Below, in pieces: positions 1 through 7,865 of a DNA stretch of 48,969 nucleotides. Position numbers and translations under genes: made by a program. How positions within the stretch are numbered: position 1 is the first letter of the stretch; each line of letters starts with the position of its first letter. Under the pieces are notes generated by a model. It was not told where the DNA came from. It saw only the letters and a program-made list of their open reading frames with translations, and ran no database searches. This DNA is from Methylibium sp. (GTDB lineage: Bacteria > Pseudomonadota > Gammaproteobacteria > Burkholderiales > Burkholderiaceae_C), in the NCBI GenBank assembly GCA_013824165.1, contig PNNH01000077.1, forward strand, positions 1-48,969, written 5' to 3'.

Positions 1-180
1 GGCATCGACGAGAGCGACAGCCTGCTGGGTGAAGTCAGCTGGATTTCTCCAATCGCGCGCGCCTTGCTGAAGGCGCGCGAGGGCGATGAAATTCAGTTGA
101 TGACGCCGGGAGGCGCCGAGCGGCTTGAGGTGCTGGAGGTGCGATATCCGGCGCCTGCTGCGGCTCAATCACCAAGCTAG
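1..180 (+). CDS. greB: Transcription elongation factor GreB, C-terminal part (5' truncated by window edge)
   Basis: Frame 1 is open from the first base to a TAG at 178-180 and encodes 59 residues. It contains the Gre-family C-terminal signature (SWISPIARALLKAREGDEI, then a short strand ending in a VLEV motif), which is the FKBP-like domain that docks on RNA polymerase. Gre factors stimulate transcript cleavage in backtracked polymerase. The N-terminal coiled coil lies outside the window, so GreA cannot be fully excluded. The neighbouring spoT favours greB, a pairing common in betaproteobacteria. The stop codon overlaps the stop of the convergent spoT by two bases. Confidence 0.85.
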   Translation, partial: GIDESDSLLGEVSWISPIARALLKAREGDEIQLMTPGGAERLEVLEVRYPAPAAAQSPS

Positions 181-2459
181 TTCGCAGGCTGGCCCTGCGG
201 CTTCACGCGCCATGCCCTCAGCACGGCGGGGCTGCGCTTGAGAGTGCGAAGCACATCCGCCAAGTGCAACCGGTCACGAACGGCCAGAAGAAGGCTCATC
301 TCGACAGTTTCCCGGCGCTCGGATTCATCACTCATCGCGATGTGCGTGATGTCGGCTTCGGCGCTGCTCACCGCAGAGGCCACCTGGGCCAGCACGCCCT
401 TGCCATTCGTCAGCAGTATGCCGACGCTGGCTTCAAAGGCGCGTGACAGTTCTTCGGACCAACTGACGGCGATCCAGTGCTCGCTGTCGCGCTGCATCAG
501 GCGCCGGCCGATCGCGCACTCGGAGGTGTGGACCATCAGGCCTTCACCGCGCCCCAGATAGCCCCGCACTTCGTCTCCGGGTATCGGGCGGCAGCAGGTG
601 GCCAGACGTACCGATGCGCCTTCGCTGCCGTCCAGGGTCACGCTGCCTTGGGCTGGCGCGTCATCACTTGCAAAGCGCCCCATGCTCAGCATCACGGCAT
701 CGGGTCGCTGGCCTTGCTCGGTCAGCATGCGCGCCAACTTCTTGGCGACGATGGTGGCGATCTTGCGGCCCAGGCCGACCTCGATCAGCAACTCATCGAC
801 ATGGCGGTTGCCGGCCCAGCGGGCGAGTTGCTGCCAGAGTTGTGCGGCCGGCATGTCCTCGTCGTCCAGGCTGGGCAGCGGCAGCCCCTCGGCGCGCAAG
901 GCCTGTGACAGCATCTTCTCACCCAGGTCGCGTGACTCTTCCAGCTCCAGGTTCTTCAGGAAGTGGCGGATCTTCGAGCGCGCCCGTCCGGTTCGCACAA
1001 AGCTCAGCCAGGCCGGGTTGGGCCTGGCGCCTGCGGCGGTGACGATCTCGATCACATCGCCGCTGCGCAGCTCGGTGCGCAAGGGCACGGGTTCCCCGTT
1101 GATCTGCGCGGCCACGCAGTGATCGCCGACGTCCGAGTGGATCGCGTAGGCGAAGTCGACAGGCGTGGCCCCCTTGGGCAAGGCCATGATCTTGGACTTC
1201 GGCGTGAACACGTAGACGGCATCCGGGAACAGGTCGATCTTGACGTGCTCCAGGAACTCGTTGGCGTCGCGCGTCTCGTCCTGGATGTCGATCAGCGATT
1301 GCAGCCAGTGCGCACCGAGTTGCTGGGTCTGCTTGGCGTCCCCAGGGGACTTGTACATCCAATGCGCCGCCACGCCTTTCTCCGCCACCATGTGCATCAC
1401 CTCGGTGCGCAGCTGGAACTCGATCGGAGTCCCCAGGGGGCTGACCAGGGTGGTGTGCAGCGACTGGTAGCCGTTCGGCTTGGGAATGGCGATGTAGTCC
1501 TTGAAACGGCCGGGCTGGGGCTTGTAGAGCTGATGCAGCACGCCAAGCGACAGGTAGCAGGTCGACAGTTCGTCAACGACGATGCGGAATCCGAAGATGT
1601 CACTGACCTGCGCAAAGCTCAGGTGCTTGTCCTTCATCTTCTTGTAAATCGAGAACAGCGTCTTCTCGCGGCCCTGGATCTCGACCTTGATGCCGGCCTC
1701 GGCAAAGGCCTTCACCACGTCGCGCTCGACGCGGGCCACGAGGTCTCGACGGTTGCCTCGGGCCTTGGAGACGGCCTTGGCCAGCGCCGCATGCCGCCAG
1801 GGGTTGATGAACTGGAACGACAGTTCCTGCAGCTCGCGATAGATCTGATTGAGACCCAGCCGATGCGCAATGGGGGCGTAGATGTCCAGGGTCTCGCGTG
1901 CGATGCGGCGACGCTTGTCGGCCGCCATGGCCTGCATCGTGCGCATATTGTGCAGACGGTCCGCCAGCTTGATCAGGATGACGCGAACATCGCGTGCCAT
2001 CGCCAGCAGCATCTTGCGGAAGGACTCGGCCTGCGACTCTTCCTTGGTCGAGAACTGCAGCTTGTCCAGCTTGGTCAGACCGTCGACCAGTTCTGCGGTC
2101 GGCGCCTCGAAGCGTTCGATCAACTCGGTCTTGGTGACGCCGCAGTCCTCCATCGCGTCGTGCATCAGCGCTGCCATGATGGCCTGCGCATCCAGGCGCC
2201 ATTCGGCGCAGATGCCGGCGACGGCGATCGGGTGCGTGATGTAGGGCTCGCCGCTGGCTCGGAACTGGCCCAAATGCGCTTCGTCGGCGAAGCGGTAGGC
2301 CTCGCGGATGCGCTTGATGTCCGCCTTGGGCAGGTAAGCCAGCCGGTGGACCAGTGCATCGAAGGACGCCGCCTCAGCCTGGGTCGGCTCCGGCGCAGGC
2401 TTGTGCAGCCCGGGCATCAGTGCGGCGGGTAGAGCGGCGGCGAACGAGCGAAGACCCAT
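177..2459 (-). CDS. spoT: Bifunctional (p)ppGpp synthetase/hydrolase SpoT (Rel family)
   Basis: 760 aa, the full Rel/SpoT length. An N-terminal HD hydrolase domain shows H76 and the metal-binding HD(x2)ED set H100-D101/E104-D105. The synthetase domain follows, with the RFKD motif of Mn-dependent bifunctional enzymes (not the EFDD of RelA) and then NGYQSLHT. A TGS domain (around VYVFTPKSKIMALPKG), a conserved-cysteine region with a CCRPIPGD motif, and a C-terminal ACT domain complete it. Both catalytic sites look intact, so it should make and degrade the stringent alarmone. It lies downstream of rpoZ in the usual order, but a terminator at 2546-2573 separates them, so spoT may need its own promoter or read-through. 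The ATG at 2459 gives a plausible short N-terminal extension. Confidence 0.97.
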   Translation of the reverse strand: MGLRSFAAALPAALMPGLHKPAPEPTQAEAASFDALVHRLAYLPKADIKRIREAYRFADEAHLGQFRASGEPYITHPIAVAGICAEWRLDAQAIMAALMHDAMEDCGVTKTELIERFEAPTAELVDGLTKLDKLQFSTKEESQAESFRKMLLAMARDVRVILIKLADRLHNMRTMQAMAADKRRRIARETLDIYAPIAHRLGLNQIYRELQELSFQFINPWRHAALAKAVSKARGNRRDLVARVERDVVKAFAEAGIKVEIQGREKTLFSIYKKMKDKHLSFAQVSDIFGFRIVVDELSTCYLSLGVLHQLYKPQPGRFKDYIAIPKPNGYQSLHTTLVSPLGTPIEFQLRTEVMHMVAEKGVAAHWMYKSPGDAKQTQQLGAHWLQSLIDIQDETRDANEFLEHVKIDLFPDAVYVFTPKSKIMALPKGATPVDFAYAIHSDVGDHCVAAQINGEPVPLRTELRSGDVIEIVTAAGARPNPAWLSFVRTGRARSKIRHFLKNLELEESRDLGEKMLSQALRAEGLPLPSLDDEDMPAAQLWQQLARWAGNRHVDELLIEVGLGRKIATIVAKKLARMLTEQGQRPDAVMLSMGRFASDDAPAQGSVTLDGSEGASVRLATCCRPIPGDEVRGYLGRGEGLMVHTSECAIGRRLMQRDSEHWIAVSWSEELSRAFEASVGILLTNGKGVLAQVASAVSSAEADITHIAMSDESERRETVEMSLLLAVRDRLHLADVLRTLKRSPAVLRAWRVKPQGQPAN

Positions 2460-2545
2460 GGCTGGAAATTATCACAAGCCTGTGCGGCTGCGGCGGTTCG
2501 AGGGCAATCCCGGCCGGTTTCCGGTGGCAGGGCGACGGGCCAGGA

Positions 2546-2573
2546 GAAAAGAAAAGGCGCCCTTGGGCGCCTT
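2546..2573 (-). terminator. Rho-independent terminator downstream of rpoZ
   Basis: An 8-bp perfect inverted repeat (AAGGCGCC at 2554-2561, GGCGCCTT at 2566-2573) surrounds a 4-nt loop. On the minus strand the stem is followed by TTTTCTTTTC, read from 2555 down to 2546. GC stem plus U-rich tail is the classical intrinsic terminator form. It sits 20 bp after the rpoZ stop and 87 bp before the spoT start. Confidence 0.85.
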
Positions 2574-2593
2574 GGACTTTCGCGGAGGCCGGT

Positions 2594-2797
2594 TTAGACC
2601 GGAACCTTGCGCAGCATCTCGATGCCGACTTCACCGGCGGCGATCTCGCGCAGCGCGGTCACGCCCGGCTTGTTCTTGCTGTCGATCTTGGGCGTGTGGC
2701 CCTGGCTCAGCATGCGGGCACGGTAGGTTGCAGCGAGCACCAGCTGGAAGCGGTTGGGGATCTTGGTCAGGCAGTCTTCGACGGTGATGCGGGCCAT
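2594..2797 (-). CDS. rpoZ: DNA-directed RNA polymerase omega subunit
   Basis: 67 aa, the standard betaproteobacterial omega length. It starts [10 protein letters not shown] and has the conserved [16 protein letters not shown] segment that contacts the beta' C-terminus. Omega aids core assembly and forms part of a ppGpp-binding site, which suits its place beside spoT. It starts 21 bp after the gmk stop, so gmk and rpoZ are probably cotranscribed. Confidence 0.98.
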   Translation of the reverse strand: MARITVEDCLTKIPNRFQLVLAATYRARMLSQGHTPKIDSKNKPGVTALREIAAGEVGIEMLRKVPV

Positions 2798-2818
2798 GGC
2801 GGTTTCCAGTTCTGATGT

Positions 2819-3439
2819 TCAGGGGAGATCCAGAGCGCGAAAAACGGCGGACCGATTCCGGCGCTGGGTCACGTATTTTAGCCTCTGCGCGTGGACGATG
2901 GCTTTCAGGTCGAAAAGCGCGGTCTCGAACACGGCGTTGACGACCACGTAATCGAAGCTCTGGGCCTGCGCCACCTCGACGCGGGCGTTCGCCATGCGCT
3001 GGGCGATGACCTCCGGCGCGGTGTCGCCCCGGCGGTTCAGGCGCTGCTGCAACTCTTCCCACGACGGCGGCAGGATGAAGATCAGCACGGCATACGGGAA
3101 CAGCTGCTTGATCTGCAGGGCGCCCTGGAAATCGATCTCCAGCACGACGTCCTCGCCAGCGGCCATGCGGGCCTCGATGGCAGAGCGCGACGTGCCGTAG
3201 AGATTGCCGTGGACTTCGGCCCATTCGAAGAAATCGCCGCGTCCTGCCATGGCGCGGAACTCGTCGGGCGTGATGAACCAGTACTCGCGGCCATGCTGCT
3301 CCTGGCCGCGCGGCGCGCGCGAGGTGTGTGAAATCGAGACGGCGAGCTTGGAGTCGAGTTCGAGCAGGGCCTTGACGAGGCTGGACTTGCCAGCGCCACT
3401 GGGGGCGGCGACGACGAAGAGATTGCCTGGGTATTCCAT
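2819..3439 (-). CDS. gmk: Guanylate kinase
   Basis: 206 aa from the ATG at 3439, matching bacterial Gmk (about 205 aa). The P-loop (PSGAGKSS) lies at residues 13-20. The GMP-binding region follows ([19 protein letters not shown]) and then the lid and core. It phosphorylates GMP to GDP. The frame stays open upstream to 3709 with in-frame starts, but the extra residues are low-complexity and unlike the family, so I chose [10 protein letters not shown]. The ribosome-binding site is weak. yicC, the common upstream neighbour, is absent; a long non-coding gap lies there instead. Confidence 0.95.
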   Translation of the reverse strand: MEYPGNLFVVAAPSGAGKSSLVKALLELDSKLAVSISHTSRAPRGQEQHGREYWFITPDEFRAMAGRGDFFEWAEVHGNLYGTSRSAIEARMAAGEDVVLEIDFQGALQIKQLFPYAVLIFILPPSWEELQQRLNRRGDTAPEVIAQRMANARVEVAQAQSFDYVVVNAVFETALFDLKAIVHAQRLKYVTQRRNRSAVFRALDLP

Positions 3440-3849
3440 AGGGTTCTTGGGCGAGTTGGCTTGTTCGATGCTCTGGCCCCGAACTACATGGACAAAGCCA
3501 GGGGCCGCTCTTGCCATGACATTTCGCAGGCCTTGCGCCTCAGACCCTGCAGCGCACCCCGCATGTCGAGCATGTGCAGTGTCGCGCTGAGGCCGGTCTT
3601 CGGCAGAGCGTGCAGCCCCGTAACTGTAGCGTGGCCGGCCGACAGGTCGTTGCCGCGCATCGGCATGCTGCTCTGCGGCGCTCGCCGAACTGCCTCGTCG
3701 TGACGCCATTCGCCCTGGCGGAAGTCGCGGCCCGCAAAGCAGCGAGGGGCCTCAGTCCGGGACCGGCGCTGCCCGTTTGGAGGTGGCAGCGCCCTTGCAT
3801 GCGCCGCGACCGCCAGACCTCTTCGGTGCTTGTTGTGCTTTGCAAACAA

Positions 3850-4101
3850 GTGGACAAATTCGCATACATTTATTTGGTGATCAATAGGGCACCAAAAGCT
3901 GGCGCTCGACCTGGCTTGCTGAGCGCTCGGCGCACGACATGGGTGCGTGAGTGCACATAAATGGCTGATATATATAGATTTTGGTGAGTTTTTCTCCCTG
4001 TGGAAGTCTCGAGCGCCAGTCCTTATGAGTTGGGCAAGGGTTCACACCAACTTAAATTTGTGGACAAATTACCCCACACTTCTTATCGATGTGTGGACAA
4101 A
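3850..4101. promoter_or_regulatory. Three GTGGACAAA boxes, one inside a 16-bp dyad
   Basis: The nonamer GTGGACAAA occurs at 3850-3858, 4060-4068 and 4093-4101. The middle copy lies in a perfect dyad, AATTTGT-GG-ACAAATT (4055-4070). Copies two and three are 33 bp apart (about three helical turns) and copies one and two are 210 bp apart. The last box ends 81 bp before the receptor start. The arrangement fits operators for a dimeric repressor or activator of the downstream operon. The strand-reversed form TTGTCCACA also resembles DnaA boxes of high-GC bacteria. The regulator is unknown. Confidence 0.5.
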
Positions 4102-4115
4102 CAAGCGCAACTTCT

Positions 4116-4146
4116 TGACAGCCTTTGGCTGTCATCGGGTGACCCG
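4116..4146 (+). promoter_or_regulatory. Two tandem hairpins upstream of the receptor gene
   Basis: TGACAGCC-TTT-GGCTGTCA (4116-4134) is a perfect 8-bp stem with a 3-nt loop. It is followed at once by CGGGT-G-ACCCG (4136-4146). Neither has a U-tract, so they are more likely operators or leader-RNA structure than terminators. They end 36 bp before the receptor start codon. Confidence 0.5.
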
Positions 4147-4182
4147 TAACTTCTGTTCAAGCGCGCATGACGCGGAGGGCAT

Positions 4183-6918
4183 ATGAGTACAAAGATTCGT
4201 GATCGGTTCGGTATGCATTACCTGGCGGCGGCAGCGGCTGTCTGCTGTGCCAGTCTTGGTGCCGCCCAGGCGCAGACGCAGACGCCAACGCAGGAACTGG
4301 ACCGTGTGACGGTCACGGGCTCGAACATCCGGCGCATCGATGCCGAGTCGGCGCTGCCGGTGCAGGTGATCACAGCCAGCGATATTCAAGCCAGCGGCAA
4401 GACTTCGATCACCGAGATCCTTCAGACGCTGGCGGCCAACGGCGGGAACGGCGTGACCGATGCCGGTTCATTCAGCAACTTCGCCTATGGCGCCTCTGGT
4501 GTGTCGCTGCGTGGCCTCGGCCCGACTTCGACGCTGGTGCTGATCAATGGCCGTCGCGTCGCACCGTACAGCGTCCCTGATATCAACACCGGGCTAACGA
4601 ACTTCGTCAACGTCGACGCGATTCCCCGTGGCGCGATCCAGCGCATTGAGATCTTGAAGGATGGCGCCTCCGCCATCTATGGCTCTGACGCGATGGCGGG
4701 GGTGATCAACATCATCCTGCGCAACGACTACCAGGGCGGCGAGCTTGAGGTCAACGCGCGCGCCAACGACGACGGCAAGTTCGGCTCGCAGTGGGCCGGT
4801 CTGACCTATGGCCGCGGCGATCTTGACCGCGATGGCTGGAACTGGATGGCAACGCTCGATATCTACCACCGCGACGGCGTGATGCTCAGCGAGGTCAAGG
4901 ACGATGTCATCGATACGCGCCACCGTGACAGCAGCTTCTACTACACAGGTCGTGCCAACACGAACCGCTACTCGCCAGCCCCGAACTACTACTCGGGCGT
5001 CTCGGTGGATCCAGCTTCCGGCGCCTCCTTCGTCAACACCCGTTCCGGCCAGGCGTCGACCAACTGCCCCGCCAACAGCACTTGGGCCTTCAATCCCGCG
5101 CTGAATCTGTGTGGATACGACTACTGGAACCAGGCCGCACAGTATGTGTCGCCGATCCAGCGCCAGACCCTGTTCAGCCGTGGCGAATTCAAGCTGGGCT
5201 CGGGAACCACGGCCTTCGGCGAGCTGGCACTGACCCGACTCAGCAACAAGCAGCGGGACTGGCCCGTGCCCTTTGGTGCGGGCTTGGGTGCTACGCCAAA
5301 CGGGCGCGACGGCGGCGTCTCGTATGTGCCGCAGTTCCTGCCGGCGGGTCACCCGAACAACCCCTATGCCGGTCAACCGGCAGGCATCACCTATCTGTTC
5401 AGCGATGTAGGCATGCAGGGCATTGACGTCACCAACAACACCTCGCGGCTGCTGCTGGGTGTACGGGGTACGACCAAGGACTGGGACTGGGAGGTCGGCG
5501 TGCTGAACGCGCGCGACAAGGCCGAGGTGTCCTACCTGAACCGCATCAGCCTGCCCGCGCTACGCGATGCCGTCCTCAACGGAACCTACAACTTCGAGAA
5601 GCCCGGCGCCGGCGCGGTGACGGCAGCGCAATTGCGCATCAACCCGGTGGATCACGGCTTGTCCGAGTTCACGGCTGTGGATGCCAAGATCAGCGGCACA
5701 GTGGGGAGCCTGCCGGGCGGGCCCATCGGCGTGGCTGCCGGTGTCGAGGCGCGGCATGAGCGCCGCTACTACACGCCGGACGAGCGCATCTACGCGGGCG
5801 AGGTCTATCTGCAGGTGGCGGGCCGCACTGAGGGCAGCCGCAACGTCGTGTCGGCCTTCAGCGAGCTGAGCGCTCCCATCAGCAAGAGCTTGCAAGCGCA
5901 ACTGGCCGTACGCGCCGACCATTACTCCGACTACGGCCAGTCGGTCACCCCCAAACTGGCCGTTGCCTGGAAGGCGCTCGATCAACTGAAGTTCCGCGGC
6001 AGCGCCTCCAAAGGCTTCCGTGCTCCTTCGCTGAACGAATCCTCCAGTTCGAACGTCCCGCTGTTCTCCTACGTCGACTTCGATCCGAAGCGCTGCGGCA
6101 CGTACAACATCGACTGCGACGGCTATCGCAACAGCGGCGTGATCTCCGCCAACAAGGACCTCAAGCCCGAGAAGTCCACCTCATATGGGCTGGGCATGGT
6201 CGTTGAACCTGTGCGGGATGTCTCGCTGGCCCTGGACTATTGGCAGATCGAGCGGCGCAACGAGATCGTGTTCGTCGACCAGCAATCGGTCATCGACAAC
6301 GAAGGCAGCAGCAACCCGCTGTACGCCGGCCGGGTTCACCGCCTGCCCGACGACACGCTCAGTGTGCCCGGCCAGAGCATCCCTGGCCGCATCGCCACCA
6401 TCGACCAGCTCTATCTGAACCGCGGCCGCACGCAGGTGCGCGGGGTGGACGTCGATGCGCGGATCGTCCTGCGGCCGGCCGGCATGGCGCCGATCCGGGT
6501 CGGCACCAGCTTCACCTATATGGACCGCTACCGCGAACAGGCGGTCAGCGGCGAGGCCTGGACCGTGCGCAGCGGCTCACTGGGTTACCCGCGCCTGCGC
6601 GGCAATGTCAACGTCGGCTGGTCTCCCGCCGCCTGGAGCCTCAATGCAACGCTGAACTATCTCTCAGGCTTCCGTGCCACGGCGGCCAACCAGCAGTGCA
6701 GCGGCGACCGCTACCTCGGGGTGTGCGAGGTCAAGTCCGATGTCACGCTGGACCTCGGAGCGGTCTATCGCTGGAGCCCGGCGCTGACCTTGCGCGGCAC
6801 CGTGCTCAACGTGACTGACGAGCGCATGCCCTTCACCCCGACCGAGCCCACCGGCAACCGCTACTGGTACTCGGCAGCCGGTCGCATGCTCTCGGTCTCC
6901 GCGTCCTACCAATTCTGA
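4183..6918 (+). CDS. TonB-dependent outer-membrane receptor
   Basis: 911 aa. A signal peptide ends near AAQAQT (about residue 30). A TonB-box-like DRVTVTG and the SNIRR plug start follow. The plug domain runs to about residue 190 (LINGRRV, RIEILKDGASAIYGSDAMAGVINI), and a 22-strand-type barrel ends in the aromatic residue required for assembly (SASYQF). It should import a large or scarce ligand in a TonB/ExbBD-driven way. It lacks an extra N-terminal signalling domain, and no FecI/FecR pair is adjacent. Downstream protease and peptide ABC genes suggest a peptidic ligand rather than a simple siderophore (inference). The start is supported by GGAGGG at 4174-4179. It opens the operon that runs to 17513. 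Confidence 0.93.
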   Translation: MSTKIRDRFGMHYLAAAAAVCCASLGAAQAQTQTPTQELDRVTVTGSNIRRIDAESALPVQVITASDIQASGKTSITEILQTLAANGGNGVTDAGSFSNFAYGASGVSLRGLGPTSTLVLINGRRVAPYSVPDINTGLTNFVNVDAIPRGAIQRIEILKDGASAIYGSDAMAGVINIILRNDYQGGELEVNARANDDGKFGSQWAGLTYGRGDLDRDGWNWMATLDIYHRDGVMLSEVKDDVIDTRHRDSSFYYTGRANTNRYSPAPNYYSGVSVDPASGASFVNTRSGQASTNCPANSTWAFNPALNLCGYDYWNQAAQYVSPIQRQTLFSRGEFKLGSGTTAFGELALTRLSNKQRDWPVPFGAGLGATPNGRDGGVSYVPQFLPAGHPNNPYAGQPAGITYLFSDVGMQGIDVTNNTSRLLLGVRGTTKDWDWEVGVLNARDKAEVSYLNRISLPALRDAVLNGTYNFEKPGAGAVTAAQLRINPVDHGLSEFTAVDAKISGTVGSLPGGPIGVAAGVEARHERRYYTPDERIYAGEVYLQVAGRTEGSRNVVSAFSELSAPISKSLQAQLAVRADHYSDYGQSVTPKLAVAWKALDQLKFRGSASKGFRAPSLNESSSSNVPLFSYVDFDPKRCGTYNIDCDGYRNSGVISANKDLKPEKSTSYGLGMVVEPVRDVSLALDYWQIERRNEIVFVDQQSVIDNEGSSNPLYAGRVHRLPDDTLSVPGQSIPGRIATIDQLYLNRGRTQVRGVDVDARIVLRPAGMAPIRVGTSFTYMDRYREQAVSGEAWTVRSGSLGYPRLRGNVNVGWSPAAWSLNATLNYLSGFRATAANQQCSGDRYLGVCEVKSDVTLDLGAVYRWSPALTLRGTVLNVTDERMPFTPTEPTGNRYWYSAAGRMLSVSASYQF

Positions 6919-6929
6919 TGTACCGCGCC

Positions 6930-7000
6930 GAAGGGTGAATGAGAATCGCGGCACGCTAACGCCGTGCGACGCCGAAGCCGACCGCGACCTTTCACCCTTC
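6930..7000 (+). promoter_or_regulatory. Long intercistronic stem-loop
   Basis: GAAGGGTGAA (6930-6939) pairs perfectly with TTCACCCTTC (6991-7000), and an inner stem GCACG/CGTGC (6951-6955/6963-6967) nests inside. The structure fills almost the whole 92-bp gap between the receptor gene and the DUF6502 gene and ends 10 nt before the next start codon, which has no clear Shine-Dalgarno sequence. It could protect the receptor mRNA 3' end, attenuate downstream genes, or gate initiation. Confidence 0.5.
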
Positions 7001-7010
7001 CCAATCGCCC

Positions 7011-7865
7011 ATGTTCCAGTACGACTTTCAGCCCCTGCTGCATTACCTGCTCAAGCGCATCGTCCGCATCGCGATCGGCTGCGGCATCAACTACCAAGCC
7101 TTCTGCAAGCTGCTGCGCGCGGTGTACTTCGAGGTCGGCACCGAGTTTGAGCCGCTCAAGGGCAAGCCCAATTCGGACAGCCGGATCAGCCTGCTGACCG
7201 GCCTGCCGCGCCGTGAGGTTCGAGCGATGCGGGAACTGGCCGATGCCCCGGTAAAGCCGGCTCCCAACATCGAGCGCTTGGTGCTGGATGCCTGGTCCTC
7301 GTCGCTGGACCTCATCGATGCTGAAGGCAATATGCTGCCGCTTGCACGCACCGCCAGGCAGGGCGGCACGCGCTCATTCGAGAGCCTTGTTGAAATGGTC
7401 AGCAAGGACATTCGTGCGCGTTCTCTGCTCGATGAATGGTTGCGCAAGGGCTTTGTGGTGCTGGATGAACAGGACCGCGTGATGCTGGCGCAGCGCCGCG
7501 CGCCGGCAACCATCGAAGGGGCTCCAGGCGCAGGCCTGCTGATCGGCGAGCTGACGAGTGATCTGCTCAACGGCTTCGAGCGCGCCTATCTGCTTTCGCA
7601 GCCCGTGCCCGGCTACAGCTTCCAGGTTGTCTACGGTCATCGGCTCAGTGAAGAGTCGGCGCAGCTGATCTGCTCGACTGCGCTGCGCGAAGGCTCGCAA
7701 CTGGCCAATCGGCTGAATCGGATGATCGTCGAGCGGGAAACGCTGGACGCCCATCGCCCTGACGCCAATCTGCGCGTGATGGTCGGCATCGCGGCCTACC
7801 AGACCGATGGCGAGGCGGATCCAGGCTTGCTGTCGCCCAAACCTGCGCCCGAGGCCAGCGCGTGA
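7011..7865 (+). CDS. DUF6502 family protein
   Basis: 284 aa, no signal peptide or membrane segment. The N-terminus (LLHYLLKRIVRIAIGCGINY, a predicted helix) and the segment NSDSRISLLTGLPRREV match the family of unknown function I know as DUF6502. That segment looks like a helix-turn-helix recognition region, so a DNA-binding or regulatory role is possible but unproven. Its stop overlaps the GTG start of the protease gene (GTGA at 7862-7865), which implies translational coupling and a role tied to that operon. Confidence 0.72.
   Translation: MFQYDFQPLLHYLLKRIVRIAIGCGINYQAFCKLLRAVYFEVGTEFEPLKGKPNSDSRISLLTGLPRREVRAMRELADAPVKPAPNIERLVLDAWSSSLDLIDAEGNMLPLARTARQGGTRSFESLVEMVSKDIRARSLLDEWLRKGFVVLDEQDRVMLAQRRAPATIEGAPGAGLLIGELTSDLLNGFERAYLLSQPVPGYSFQVVYGHRLSEESAQLICSTALREGSQLANRLNRMIVERETLDAHRPDANLRVMVGIAAYQTDGEADPGLLSPKPAPEASA

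Larger units (their letters stand above)
3440..4182. other. 743-bp intergenic region, mostly unassigned
   Basis: No convincing gene is visible. Several short frames are open but resemble no family I know. The right half (about 3840-4130) is clearly more AT-rich than the surroundings and carries the repeated boxes and hairpins listed separately. The region must hold the divergent promoters of gmk (left) and the TonB-dependent receptor (right). I could not identify a convincing -35/-10 pair. A TTGACA at 4115-4120 lacks a good -10 at 16-18 bp. Confidence 0.7.

Noticed and set aside
963-2432. 489-codon plus-strand frame inside spoT
   Set aside because: Shadow of spoT, whose motifs are all intact on the minus strand.
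3440-3709. 90-residue N-terminal extension of guanylate kinase
   Set aside because: The extension is low-complexity and the family begins close to the P-loop.
3850-4101. Replication origin, because the boxes resemble DnaA boxes of high-GC bacteria
   Set aside because: No dnaA, dnaN, rep or par genes nearby, only three weak copies, and a transporter operon directly downstream. Operators are more likely.
3947-4186. 79-codon frame whose stop overlaps the receptor start, possibly a leader peptide
   Set aside because: GTG start without ribosome-binding site; the sequence is created by the repeated boxes and hairpins and looks like no protein.
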